Source of the DNA: JAGOEX01 sp964630905
Lineage (GTDB): Bacteria; UBP6; UBA1177
DNA length: 26,540 nucleotides
Assembly: GCA_964630905.1 (NCBI GenBank)
Contig: CAZVWR010000043.1
Span: 1-26,540, forward strand
Reading direction: 5' to 3'
The notes beneath the pieces were generated by a model. That model was not told the DNA's origin. It saw only the letters and a program-made list of their open reading frames with translations, and searched no databases. Positions 15,986-23,347 of this stretch are shown in pieces; position 1 is the first letter of the stretch; every line of letters starts with the position of its first letter. Both the position numbers and the translations under genes were made by a program.

Positions 15986-16031
15986 ATAAAGTTAAAGTTT
16001 CTGCAAAAAGATCTTTAATATTTTTAATAGA

Positions 16032-16059
16032 TTGACATTTACTGTAATTGTTGTATAAC
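16032..16059 (+). promoter_or_regulatory. sigma70-type promoter for the RRM protein gene
   Basis: TTGACA (16032-16037), 16-bp spacer, TATAAC (16054-16059). It predicts a start near 16066 and a leader of about 120 nt before the ATG at 16187. Confidence 0.68.
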
Positions 16060-16065
16060 TTTTGT

Positions 16066-16186
16066 GTGCTGCCGATCAAAAATAGTTTGAAAGGCAACAT
16101 CGGATTTAGTTATGGATCTCTGGTCACACCATGGACAGTCGTCCAGTAATTTTATTTAACCATGGTAAGTTTTTGAGAGAGAAAGA
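16066..16186 (+). promoter_or_regulatory. Long 5' leader of the RRM protein gene, possible structured regulatory RNA
   Basis: About 120 nt of untranslated leader. Visible pairing options are CCGAT (16072-16076) with ATCGG about 25 nt later, and CTGG with CCAG around 16126-16150; CCATGG occurs twice. Long structured leaders are usual for cold-shock and RNA-binding protein mRNAs, where they allow temperature control or autoregulation. The role here is inferred only. Confidence 0.35.
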
Positions 16187-16477
16187 ATGAACATTTATGT
16201 TGGAAACCTCGCTTACAATTTAAGCGAAGACGAACTCAAGGCAGCTTTTGAAGCATTTGGAAAAGTTGAATCAGCAAGATTTGTAACTGATCGTGACACC
16301 GGCCGCTCAAAGGGCTTCGGTTTTGTCGAAATGCCGAACAAAGATGAAGCAACCAAGGCGATTAACGCTCTTAACGGCACAGACCTTCAAGGCAGAACAC
16401 TTACTGTCAATGAAGCTCGTCCACGCGAAGAAAGAGCGCCAAGAACTGGTGGCGGCAATTACGGTAAGAAATACTGA
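16187..16477 (+). CDS. RRM-domain RNA-binding protein (bacterial Rbp type)
   Basis: 96 aa, essentially a single RNA-recognition motif with a short Arg/Gly tail (PREERAPRTGGGNYGKK). RNP2 is IYVGNL (residues 3-8) and RNP1 is KGFGFVEM (residues 42-49), each with the aromatic residues that stack on RNA bases. The domain ends TLTVNEARP as in bacterial and plant glycine-rich RNA-binding proteins. Such proteins bind single-stranded RNA and are often cold- or stress-induced RNA chaperones. It has its own promoter and a long leader. The ribosome site is the purine run GAGAGAGAAAG. Confidence 0.93.
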   Translation: MNIYVGNLAYNLSEDELKAAFEAFGKVESARFVTDRDTGRSKGFGFVEMPNKDEATKAINALNGTDLQGRTLTVNEARPREERAPRTGGGNYGKKY

Positions 16478-16519
16478 TCTCCTCTTTTAACTTCTAAAAG
16501 CCCTCACTCACAATAATAT

Positions 16520-16546
16520 TTGACAAACCTTTTTTAATAGTATTAG
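16520..16546 (+). promoter_or_regulatory. Possible promoter for the serA-like gene
   Basis: TTGACA (16520-16525) followed at 15 bp by TATTAG (16541-16546). Shine-Dalgarno GGAGG at 16582-16586. The -10 is weak. Confidence 0.4.
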
Positions 16547-16590
16547 CTTCTTTCGGGTTCTGTTTTTTTAATTAATTTTAGGAGGATGAT

Positions 16591-17511
16591 ATGAAAAGAG
16601 TTCTTCTTGCTACCGACAAACCTTTTGCCGCAAAAGCTGTATCAAAAATTCAGGAAATTTGTGACAAAGCCGGGTATCAGCTTGTCAAACTTGAATCCTA
16701 TACTTCCCCTGACCAGCTAAAAGAAGCGGTAAAGGATGTTCATGCCATAATAGTCAGAAGCGATCTCATAACCAAAGAGATCATTGATGCCGCTCCTGAG
16801 CTCAGGATCGCTGTAAGAGGCGGTGCCGGTTTTGATAACATTGACTGCAAAGCCGCTGCTGAAAAAGGGATTGTTGTAATGAACACCCCCGGAGTCAATG
16901 CAAATGCAGTCGCAGAACTTGCGATCGGTATGGCAGTTTATGTTGCAAGAGGACTTTTCACCCCTAAAACCGGTGGCGAGCTTCTTGGCAAAACCATCGG
17001 AATTCACGCTTACGGCAATGTAGGCAAAAATGTTGCACGCATAGCCAAAGGTTTCGGCATGGAAGTTTATGCGTTCGATCCTTTCGTTAAAAAGGAAGTC
17101 ATCGAAAAAGACGGCGTAAAAGTTGTTGACACAGTTGAAGATCTCTACAAAAAATGTCAGTATGTATCTCTTCACATTCCGGCAAACGATAAAACTAAGA
17201 AATCAATCAATAAAAACCTTCTTGCATTAATGCCTAAAGGTGCGACACTTATAAATACGGCAAGAAAGGAAGTAGTCTGTGAAGAAGGACTTAAATTCGT
17301 TTTTGAATCAAGACCCGATTTCAAATATGTGACCGATGTCGCTCCCGACAATGCTGCAGAACTTGCTGAAAAATTTGCAGGCAGAATATTCTGCACACCG
17401 AAAAAAATGGGCGCTCAGACAAATGAAGCAAACGACAACGCCGCAGAATTTGCCGCAAATAACATCGTAAATTTCTTTGAAAAAGGGGATGTCACCTACA
17501 AAGTGAACTGA
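16591..17511 (+). CDS. serA: D-3-phosphoglycerate dehydrogenase-like 2-hydroxyacid dehydrogenase
   Basis: 306 aa, a short SerA without ACT or intervening domain. The substrate loop VRGGAGFDNID and NTPGVNANAVAEL are typical of phosphoglycerate dehydrogenases, which make 3-phosphohydroxypyruvate, the first step of serine synthesis. The NAD-binding turn is AYGNVG (residues 140-145), with Ala for the first Gly. The catalytic Arg is R225 in NTARKEV. The usual TPH catalytic His is replaced: the segment reads CTPKKMGAQT with Lys271 at that place, and the DVxxxEP Glu region reads DVAPDNAAE. From memory, Bacteroidetes-type SerA proteins share the HAYGNVG and TPKKMGAQT signatures, so this is a lineage variant rather than a decayed gene. 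Followed at once by a terminator. Confidence 0.83.
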   Translation: MKRVLLATDKPFAAKAVSKIQEICDKAGYQLVKLESYTSPDQLKEAVKDVHAIIVRSDLITKEIIDAAPELRIAVRGGAGFDNIDCKAAAEKGIVVMNTPGVNANAVAELAIGMAVYVARGLFTPKTGGELLGKTIGIHAYGNVGKNVARIAKGFGMEVYAFDPFVKKEVIEKDGVKVVDTVEDLYKKCQYVSLHIPANDKTKKSINKNLLALMPKGATLINTARKEVVCEEGLKFVFESRPDFKYVTDVAPDNAAELAEKFAGRIFCTPKKMGAQTNEANDNAAEFAANNIVNFFEKGDVTYKVN

Positions 17512-17513
17512 TC

Positions 17514-17556
17514 TTGCTTTGTTTAATCTAGTCCCAAAGCAATTTTGATTTTGTTT
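17514..17556 (+). terminator. Rho-independent terminator of serA
   Basis: Perfect 8-bp stem TTGCTTTG (17514-17521) / CAAAGCAA (17535-17542) with a 13-nt loop, followed by the T-rich run TTTTGATTTTGTTT. It starts 2 nt after the serA stop codon. Confidence 0.65.
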
Positions 17557-17607
17557 CCGATCTCGACCAGGGTTTCATCTGAGACGCTGCCTTTGATTTC
17601 ATACTCT
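17528..17607 (-). pseudogene. Possible C-terminal gene remnant
   Basis: Minus-strand codons ending at TAG (17530-17528) read YEIKGSVSDETLVEIGNK and then IKIALGL. The composition looks like a natural soluble protein end, but there is no start or upstream domain in this frame. It partly overlaps the serA terminator. Chance coding cannot be excluded. Confidence 0.3.
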
Positions 17608-17652
17608 CATCAACATCTTCGTTACTTCAGCATCCATTTTGGAAAAACCGAA
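17599..17652 (-). pseudogene. 17-codon C-terminal tail, copy 1 (FGFSKMD family)
   Basis: The minus-strand reading FGFSKMDAEVTKM plus four residues ends at TGA (17601-17599). A homologous tail of exactly the same length lies at 20006-20059, with mostly synonymous differences in the shared codons. It begins 5 bp after the stop of the DUF1016 gene and in a different frame, so it is not an extension of that protein. Confidence 0.45.
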
Positions 17653-17657
17653 CCATT

Positions 17658-18824
17658 TTATTTTTCTCTATTTGAGATCTTATCCTGTTCCTGCTGGATT
17701 ATTTTCTTCAATTCACTTTCGGATGGGAGATTCACAAGATATTTCGAGACAAAGACCTGTTGTGGCAATCCGGCTGTTGCATATTTTACCAGATTTTCAT
17801 TTCTGCTTGCACAAAGAATTATTCCAACAGGGGGATTATCTCCTTCATTCATCTCGTTTTCTTTGTAATAATTGAGATATACATTCATTTGTCCTGCATC
17901 TGCATGATCAAACTCTCCGATTTTAAGGTCTATAAGAACATTGCATTTCAGAATACGATGATAAAAAACAAGATCGATCCTGTAATGTCTGTTATCAAAA
18001 GTGATCCTTTTCTGTCTTGCTTCAAAACAAAACCCCCGACCGATTTCAATTAAGAATTTCTGCAAATGGTCAATAACTGCGGTTTCCATATCTGTTTCGC
18101 TGTATTCCTTTTTTTCTTCAAGTCCTAAAAATTCAAGCATAATAGGGTTTCTGAATACATCTTCAGGATTTAACCCGCTTCCTTTTGAATGTTTTTCAAG
18201 AAATTCCTCTTTGTTTTTACTCATTCCCGTTCTTTCATAAAGCAAACTGTTCATGGCTCTTTGTAATTCTCGCACCGACCAGTTATTTTTTATTGTTTCT
18301 GTTTCATAAAAGAATCTTTTTAACAAGGTGTCCGCTTTAAGCAGCTCAATTATGTGAGTGAAACTCAATCTGTTTATTAATATTTCCGGATTTGTTTCAA
18401 GCTTGCCACAAATATCTTCAACCATTTGATTTTGTTTGATATTATATGACAATTGTAATTTTCCAGTCACCGCATGGAAAATTGGTATCTGCCTGAAATC
18501 AGTTAAAAAAGATTTTGCAGTCAGTGACTGCAAAATCATTGGATATGAAAGATAGAATGTTCTGAAAAGATATAGGTTTCTTTCGGATAATCCTTTAATA
18601 TGTGCACTTCTTTGTGCAATTTCTTTCATCACACCTTTTCCGTATTCAGCTCTGTCCAATCCGTTCATTTCATATTCATTAATGTAAAATCCAAACAGCC
18701 AGTTTCTGAGCGTGAGAGCAGTATTTATCTGCTTTTGCACCTGTTTTTGAAAAAAGTTCTGTGTTTCTGTCAACAAAAGAATTAAATCAGATATCTCTGA
18801 AAGATTTTGAATTTTTCCAACCAT
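17658..18824 (-). CDS. DUF1016/YhcG-family PDDEXK nuclease
   Basis: 388 aa. The N-terminal DUF1016 part (about residues 1-170) is helical and probably DNA-binding, with LSERNLYLFRTFYLSYP. The C-terminal PDDEXK fold (about 235-365) has RIDLVFYH with D284 and the DxK motif IDLKIG (D299, K301), then QMNVYLNYY, all family-typical. Family members are predicted DNases that occur in mobile and defence-related contexts, including near restriction systems; no partner gene of that kind is seen here. The start at 18824 follows GGAG. The gene lies in an AT-rich patch together with an ankyrin lipoprotein gene and gene fragments, which suggests acquisition by transfer. The catalytic motifs are intact. Confidence 0.9.
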   Translation of the reverse strand: MVGKIQNLSEISDLILLLTETQNFFQKQVQKQINTALTLRNWLFGFYINEYEMNGLDRAEYGKGVMKEIAQRSAHIKGLSERNLYLFRTFYLSYPMILQSLTAKSFLTDFRQIPIFHAVTGKLQLSYNIKQNQMVEDICGKLETNPEILINRLSFTHIIELLKADTLLKRFFYETETIKNNWSVRELQRAMNSLLYERTGMSKNKEEFLEKHSKGSGLNPEDVFRNPIMLEFLGLEEKKEYSETDMETAVIDHLQKFLIEIGRGFCFEARQKRITFDNRHYRIDLVFYHRILKCNVLIDLKIGEFDHADAGQMNVYLNYYKENEMNEGDNPPVGIILCASRNENLVKYATAGLPQQVFVSKYLVNLPSESELKKIIQQEQDKISNREK

Positions 18825-19031
18825 TTTCCGACTCCAAAAGTTTAGTCTGGAATAGATAATGCAACAATCAAATTAAATATGCAAGAAAACATATAAGGAT
18901 ATTTAACTCACAAGAAAACTGGAAAAAAAAGGATTTAATTTAAGATGTTGTGTGGAATTTGATGTTAAAACATATGCGGGGATGGGGGTATATTTCTTAT
19001 GATATTCATAGGATAACCATTGATTTTCTCT

Positions 19032-19925
19032 TCATTCTTTTGCTCCAGCTTTTAGGAGAATTTGTTCAATATGTTTGTATTCTTGCTTTTTTGCATGTTC
19101 TAAGGGAGTAAAATTTTCATAATCAAGCACATTACTCATTTTCTTTCCTCTTACATTCGGATCTGCTCCATTCTTTATTAATGTTTCAACGATTTCTTCA
19201 TCAACTTGTTGTGCGGCATATACTATGGGAGTATTATCAAATTCATCTTTGTAGTTTGCGTCTGCCCCTTTTTCCAACAAATGTCTCACCACAACTATAT
19301 TTCCAACAGGAATAGATTGATTGGTGTTTGGTTTAATTGCAAAAAGTAATGCTTTAGACAGCTCTTCTTTGTCATTAATTATGTCCGTCAACAATTTTAC
19401 AATTTCTATATTTCCTTTCTGAGAGGCATACATCAACGGAGTTATGCCGTGGGTATCACTTTTTTTTATATCAGCACCTCTTGAAATAAGAATCTTTAAA
19501 ATTTCATTAAGTCCGTTTCTTGCACAAATTATGACATCGTCAGATTCTATTTTAGCACCTGCGTTTAACAAAAATGATACCAACTCGACTTGATCATACT
19601 TTATTGAAATTGATAAAGGTTTTCCCTCTTTATATGAAAAAGCTGCTCCGTTTGGTAAAAACCTCGATCTTTTAAGCTCTGTGTTTACATCAGCCTTTGC
19701 ACATATAAACGATTCCACTTTTTTGATATTTCCTTTTTTTATTTCTTCGATGAAATCAATGGGGTTGAAATCGCTCGGTGAAATTGTATCGGCATTTTCG
19801 CATTGATTATAGTTCTTAATTTCTTTGCATGAAAATAAGAATATAGATATTAGTGCCAACAAAAAGGTCGTTGCCACTTTAAAATCTTTTTGAATTAGAG
19901 CAATTATCCTTTTCAACTTTCTCAA
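19032..19925 (-). CDS. Ankyrin-repeat lipoprotein
   Basis: 297 aa from a TTG start at 19925, which has AGGAG three bases upstream; a second in-frame TTG at 19916 is an alternative. The N-region is unusually long, and the signal peptide ends in the lipobox FLFSC (Cys33). Five to six ankyrin repeats follow, with consensus pieces such as HGITPLMYASQKGNIEIVKLL, here split around residues 160-180, and NTPIVYAAQQVDEEIVETLI with NGADPN in the next repeat. Ankyrin repeats mediate protein-protein binding; a lipid-anchored copy would act in the periplasm or at the surface. No partner is evident: the neighbours are the DUF1016 nuclease gene and mfd. The gene is AT-rich like the nuclease gene. Confidence 0.85.
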   Translation of the reverse strand: MRKLKRIIALIQKDFKVATTFLLALISIFLFSCKEIKNYNQCENADTISPSDFNPIDFIEEIKKGNIKKVESFICAKADVNTELKRSRFLPNGAAFSYKEGKPLSISIKYDQVELVSFLLNAGAKIESDDVIICARNGLNEILKILISRGADIKKSDTHGITPLMYASQKGNIEIVKLLTDIINDKEELSKALLFAIKPNTNQSIPVGNIVVVRHLLEKGADANYKDEFDNTPIVYAAQQVDEEIVETLIKNGADPNVRGKKMSNVLDYENFTPLEHAKKQEYKHIEQILLKAGAKE

Positions 19926-20005
19926 GCACTCCTGTTCAGTTCGTTTGAAGTATAACTTATTTCATCATTATTTGAAAGATTTAATTTGAGAAGATTTTTA
20001 GCTAG

Positions 20006-20059
20006 TTATATCAGTGTCACCATTTTCGCAACTTCAATATCCATTTTAGAGAATCCGAA
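20006..20059 (-). pseudogene. 17-codon C-terminal tail, copy 2 (FGFSKMD family)
   Basis: The minus-strand reading FGFSKMDIEVAKM plus four residues ends at TAA (20008-20006). It is the homologue of the tail at 17599-17652. It lies in the same frame as mfd, one codon (AGA) beyond the mfd TGA stop (20065-20063). Confidence 0.45.
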
Positions 20060-20062
20060 TCT

Positions 20063-23000
20063 TCATCCTAAACTGATCTTACTTAATTCTTCAATGATTT
20101 CATCTATTTCTGTCATGTTGCGGATTGAGAATTTTATTGTGTGGGAATCTGAGAATGTTCCTTTTCTTTTTTCGATGAATTGAAAGAGTTTTTCAATGTT
20201 TTCGGGGATGAATGCGGGTGCAAGTGTCAGCGAGAAGCTGTTTGCATTGACAGTCATTGATGATGCTCCAGCTTTTATTGCTTTAAGCCTTGCATTTGTT
20301 AAAAAAATGAGGTTTTCTGTTTCAGGCGGGATACTGCCGAACATTTCTGTCATGGTTTCTTTGACCCAGTTGAGCTCCTGAACTGAACGGATGTCTGCGA
20401 TCTTTCTATAAAAACCGACTCTCATTTCTGTGTCTGGAATATAAGTTTCGGGAATGTTGGCAAAAAGGTCTGTCGAAATGTCAAATTCAGTTTCGCTGTG
20501 CGGCACGCCGGTTTTAAGCTCTTCAATCCTTTTTCTCAGCATTTCCAAATACATATCATATCCGACACCTTTGAGTTTTCCTGACTGGGCAAACCCGAGA
20601 ATGCTACCTCCTCCGCGAATGTTGAGATCTTCCATCGCGACATCATAACCTGATCCAAGCTGATCGAATCTCTTTATAACTGCAAGCCTTGCATATGAAT
20701 CGGGACTTATCGTGCTGAGATTAGGGACAAAAAGATATGCATTTGCCTCTCTGTTCCATCTGCCGACCCTGCCGCGCAACTGATAAAGCTGAGCCATTCC
20801 GAACATATCCGCTCTGTTGATTATGATCGTGTTCACCATCGGAATATCAATTCCCGACTCAATAAGCGAAGTTGAAAGGAGCAGATCATATTTTCTGTCA
20901 ACAAAATCGACCATCACTTTTTCAAGCTGTTTTTCATCCATCTGACCGTGGGCAATACATATTTTCAGCCCCGGAATAAGATTTTCGAGCTTCATTTTTA
21001 TGTCATTCAGAGATGCGATCCGGTTGTGGACAAAATATATCTGCCCGTTTCTTGAAAGTTCGTTTAAAATCGCTTCTTTGATTATTTCTTCACTATATTC
21101 AAGCACATAGGTTCTGATATTTTTTCTGTCGCCGGGAGCGGTTTTAATGAAAGAGACCTTTCTTATTCCAAGAAGCGACATCTGAAGAGTTCTTGGAATG
21201 GGTGTTGCAGTCATTGATAATGTCGCAATATCTTTTTTCATCTCCTTTATCCGTTCTTTGTGGGCAACACCGAACCTGTGTTCTTCATCAACCACAAGAA
21301 AACCGAGATCTTTAAACTCGATATCCTTTGAAAGGAGACGATGAGTTCCTACAACAACATCCACTTTACCGTCTTTGAGATCACGAAGGACTTCTCTCTG
21401 TTTTGCATCGCTGTAAAACCTTGAAAGCATTTCAATTTTCACAGGAAGTTTTGAAAATCTTTCAATAAAAGTTCTAAGATGCTGAAAAGCAAGAACTGTC
21501 GTCGGAGCAAGAACCGCTGCCTGCCTCCCGTTTGCAACTGCGATCATGCACCCTCTCATCGCGACTTCGGTCTTGCCGAACCCGACATCTCCGCAGAGAA
21601 GACGGTCAGTTATCTCAAATGTTGAAAGATCGTTCTCAAGTTCAAGTATTGATTTTCTCTGATCTCTTGTTTCACGGTATGGAAACAGTGAAGAAAAACG
21701 GTTGTACATTTCTGTATCAACTTTGAGCGGCTCAACGGTCTGAACGCTTCTTTGAGCGTAAAGTTCGAGAATTTTCGCCGCTACTTCTTCAACTTCTTTC
21801 GCCACTTTGCTTTTTGTGATTTCCCAGGTTGAAGTCCTAAGCGAGCTGACTCGCGGGAAAGCCCCTTCCTCCCAGCGGTATTTATAGACAAAGTGCATGT
21901 TGTAAACAGGAATAAAAAGACGGTCATCGCGATCGTAACGCAGTACCAGACAGTCAGTTCCGTTCACCCTTTCAGTCCCTTCATAAATTCCTATTCCGAA
22001 ATTATAATGGACGATGTATTCACCGGTTTTCAGACTTTGAAGCTCAAAAACTGCATTTTCGTTATATTCCGGAATGACGATCTCTTTCTTTATTTTTTTT
22101 GAACCGGGAATTCCGAAGATCTCTGACGATATGAACGAACAGCCGGTAGAAGGAGCAAAAAGAATGGAGTCTCTTTCAAACCACTCTCTGCTTTCTGTAA
22201 GATAAATAGTCCCTGTTTCTATTTCAAGAGGTATTCTTTCAACAGGGATTACAGGAAGTCCGGCGTTTTCGCAAAGCTCGATCATCGGATCTCTTTCATT
22301 GGGCTTTGCATAAAGTACCGCAGTTTCTTCATCTTTTATTATTTTGTTAAGAAGAAATGCCGGCTCCTCTTTTACTCGCTGAGGCACCTTCCTGTGTGTT
22401 ATCTGAAATTTTTCTATCTCTGAACCGGTTGAAAAAAGATTGCTCACTTCAATATCGAACACAGGGATATCTTTGAAACAGTGACTTATTTCAAAAGGGA
22501 CGAAATGACCCTCTTCAACTCTTTTTTTCCGCTCTTTATCAAGGGTCGCAAGATCATTTTCAAAAGTTGCTTCACCCCTCATTTTTTCCCACCGGACCCT
22601 TGTTCCTTCAAAAACTGAGTCAACTGTGCTGTCTCCAGCAATAACAGGATACATGTCCCATTTTGAAAAAACTCCTGTGCTTATCAGATCTTCAGTTTCA
22701 AGAATCTCTTTCATCGATAAATTTAAGGCTTTTTTTTCAAGAACACTTTTCCAGTCGGTTCTTAAATTATTTGAAAAAAGAAGTTTGGGAATGTTTATCG
22801 ATTCTATTTTTTTCCAGTTTCTCTGAGTTGAAAGCCAGAAAAGGGACATCCGTTCGATTTCATCATCAAAGAATTCAAGTCTCACACCTTTGCCCGGAAT
22901 AAAAATACCGATATCGAGAATGTCGCCTCTTAAAGCAAAGTCCCCCGGTTCCTTGACAACAGGCACTTTTCTGTATCCGGACATGACAAGAGAATTTATA

Positions 23001-23347
23001 ATGTCTGATATCCTGTAACTCAAACCGGCTTTAAGATCGAGTCTTCCATTTTCGATGTCAGGAATGACCATTCTCGAAGAAAGAGGCGTGGTAATTACGA
23101 CATCAGCTGTTTTTGACACGATCTTTGAAAATGTGCTTTGGGCATCGGGGTCAGTTCCGCTCCTTTCAAGAAGAAGGAACTGAGGAGCAAAGAAAACTGT
23201 TTCAAAATCAAATGCCGAAATTGCTCCGGCAAGCATTGACCCGTCTTTAAATGACGGTGCTTCGATAAGAAGTTTTCCATGCCTTTTAAAAAGTTCTCTG
23301 ACCAGAACAGGAAATCCGTCTGCCGGTGTCTCGATGAATCTTGTCAT
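20063..23347 (-). CDS. mfd: Transcription-repair coupling factor Mfd
   Basis: 1094 aa. Removes RNA polymerase stalled at lesions and recruits UvrA. Domains in order: a UvrB-like N-terminal half (residues 1-400, with HGKLLIEAPS at the start); the RNA-polymerase-interacting CarD-like domain (about 420-500, EYIVHYNFGIGIYEG, DDRLFIPV); the RecG-like translocase, with Walker A GDVGFGKTE near residue 588, DEEH box near 687, ATPIPRTLQMSL and the motif VI region YQLRGRVGR; and the C-terminal TRCF domain (DLFANIPETYIPD onward). The length is close to the usual 1100-1150. The ATG overlaps the stop of the upstream AMIN gene (ATGA), showing translational coupling. The RecG-like motor motifs are intact. 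In-frame downstream sequence after the TGA encodes a 17-codon tail (see separate entry). Confidence 0.97.
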   Translation of the reverse strand: MTRFIETPADGFPVLVRELFKRHGKLLIEAPSFKDGSMLAGAISAFDFETVFFAPQFLLLERSGTDPDAQSTFSKIVSKTADVVITTPLSSRMVIPDIENGRLDLKAGLSYRISDIINSLVMSGYRKVPVVKEPGDFALRGDILDIGIFIPGKGVRLEFFDDEIERMSLFWLSTQRNWKKIESINIPKLLFSNNLRTDWKSVLEKKALNLSMKEILETEDLISTGVFSKWDMYPVIAGDSTVDSVFEGTRVRWEKMRGEATFENDLATLDKERKKRVEEGHFVPFEISHCFKDIPVFDIEVSNLFSTGSEIEKFQITHRKVPQRVKEEPAFLLNKIIKDEETAVLYAKPNERDPMIELCENAGLPVIPVERIPLEIETGTIYLTESREWFERDSILFAPSTGCSFISSEIFGIPGSKKIKKEIVIPEYNENAVFELQSLKTGEYIVHYNFGIGIYEGTERVNGTDCLVLRYDRDDRLFIPVYNMHFVYKYRWEEGAFPRVSSLRTSTWEITKSKVAKEVEEVAAKILELYAQRSVQTVEPLKVDTEMYNRFSSLFPYRETRDQRKSILELENDLSTFEITDRLLCGDVGFGKTEVAMRGCMIAVANGRQAAVLAPTTVLAFQHLRTFIERFSKLPVKIEMLSRFYSDAKQREVLRDLKDGKVDVVVGTHRLLSKDIEFKDLGFLVVDEEHRFGVAHKERIKEMKKDIATLSMTATPIPRTLQMSLLGIRKVSFIKTAPGDRKNIRTYVLEYSEEIIKEAILNELSRNGQIYFVHNRIASLNDIKMKLENLIPGLKICIAHGQMDEKQLEKVMVDFVDRKYDLLLSTSLIESGIDIPMVNTIIINRADMFGMAQLYQLRGRVGRWNREANAYLFVPNLSTISPDSYARLAVIKRFDQLGSGYDVAMEDLNIRGGGSILGFAQSGKLKGVGYDMYLEMLRKRIEELKTGVPHSETEFDISTDLFANIPETYIPDTEMRVGFYRKIADIRSVQELNWVKETMTEMFGSIPPETENLIFLTNARLKAIKAGASSMTVNANSFSLTLAPAFIPENIEKLFQFIEKRKGTFSDSHTIKFSIRNMTEIDEIIEELSKISLG

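Noticed and set aside
15991..16018. TTAAAG/CTTTAA hairpin as terminator after actP
   Set aside because: AT-only 6-bp stem with a long loop; too weak to call.
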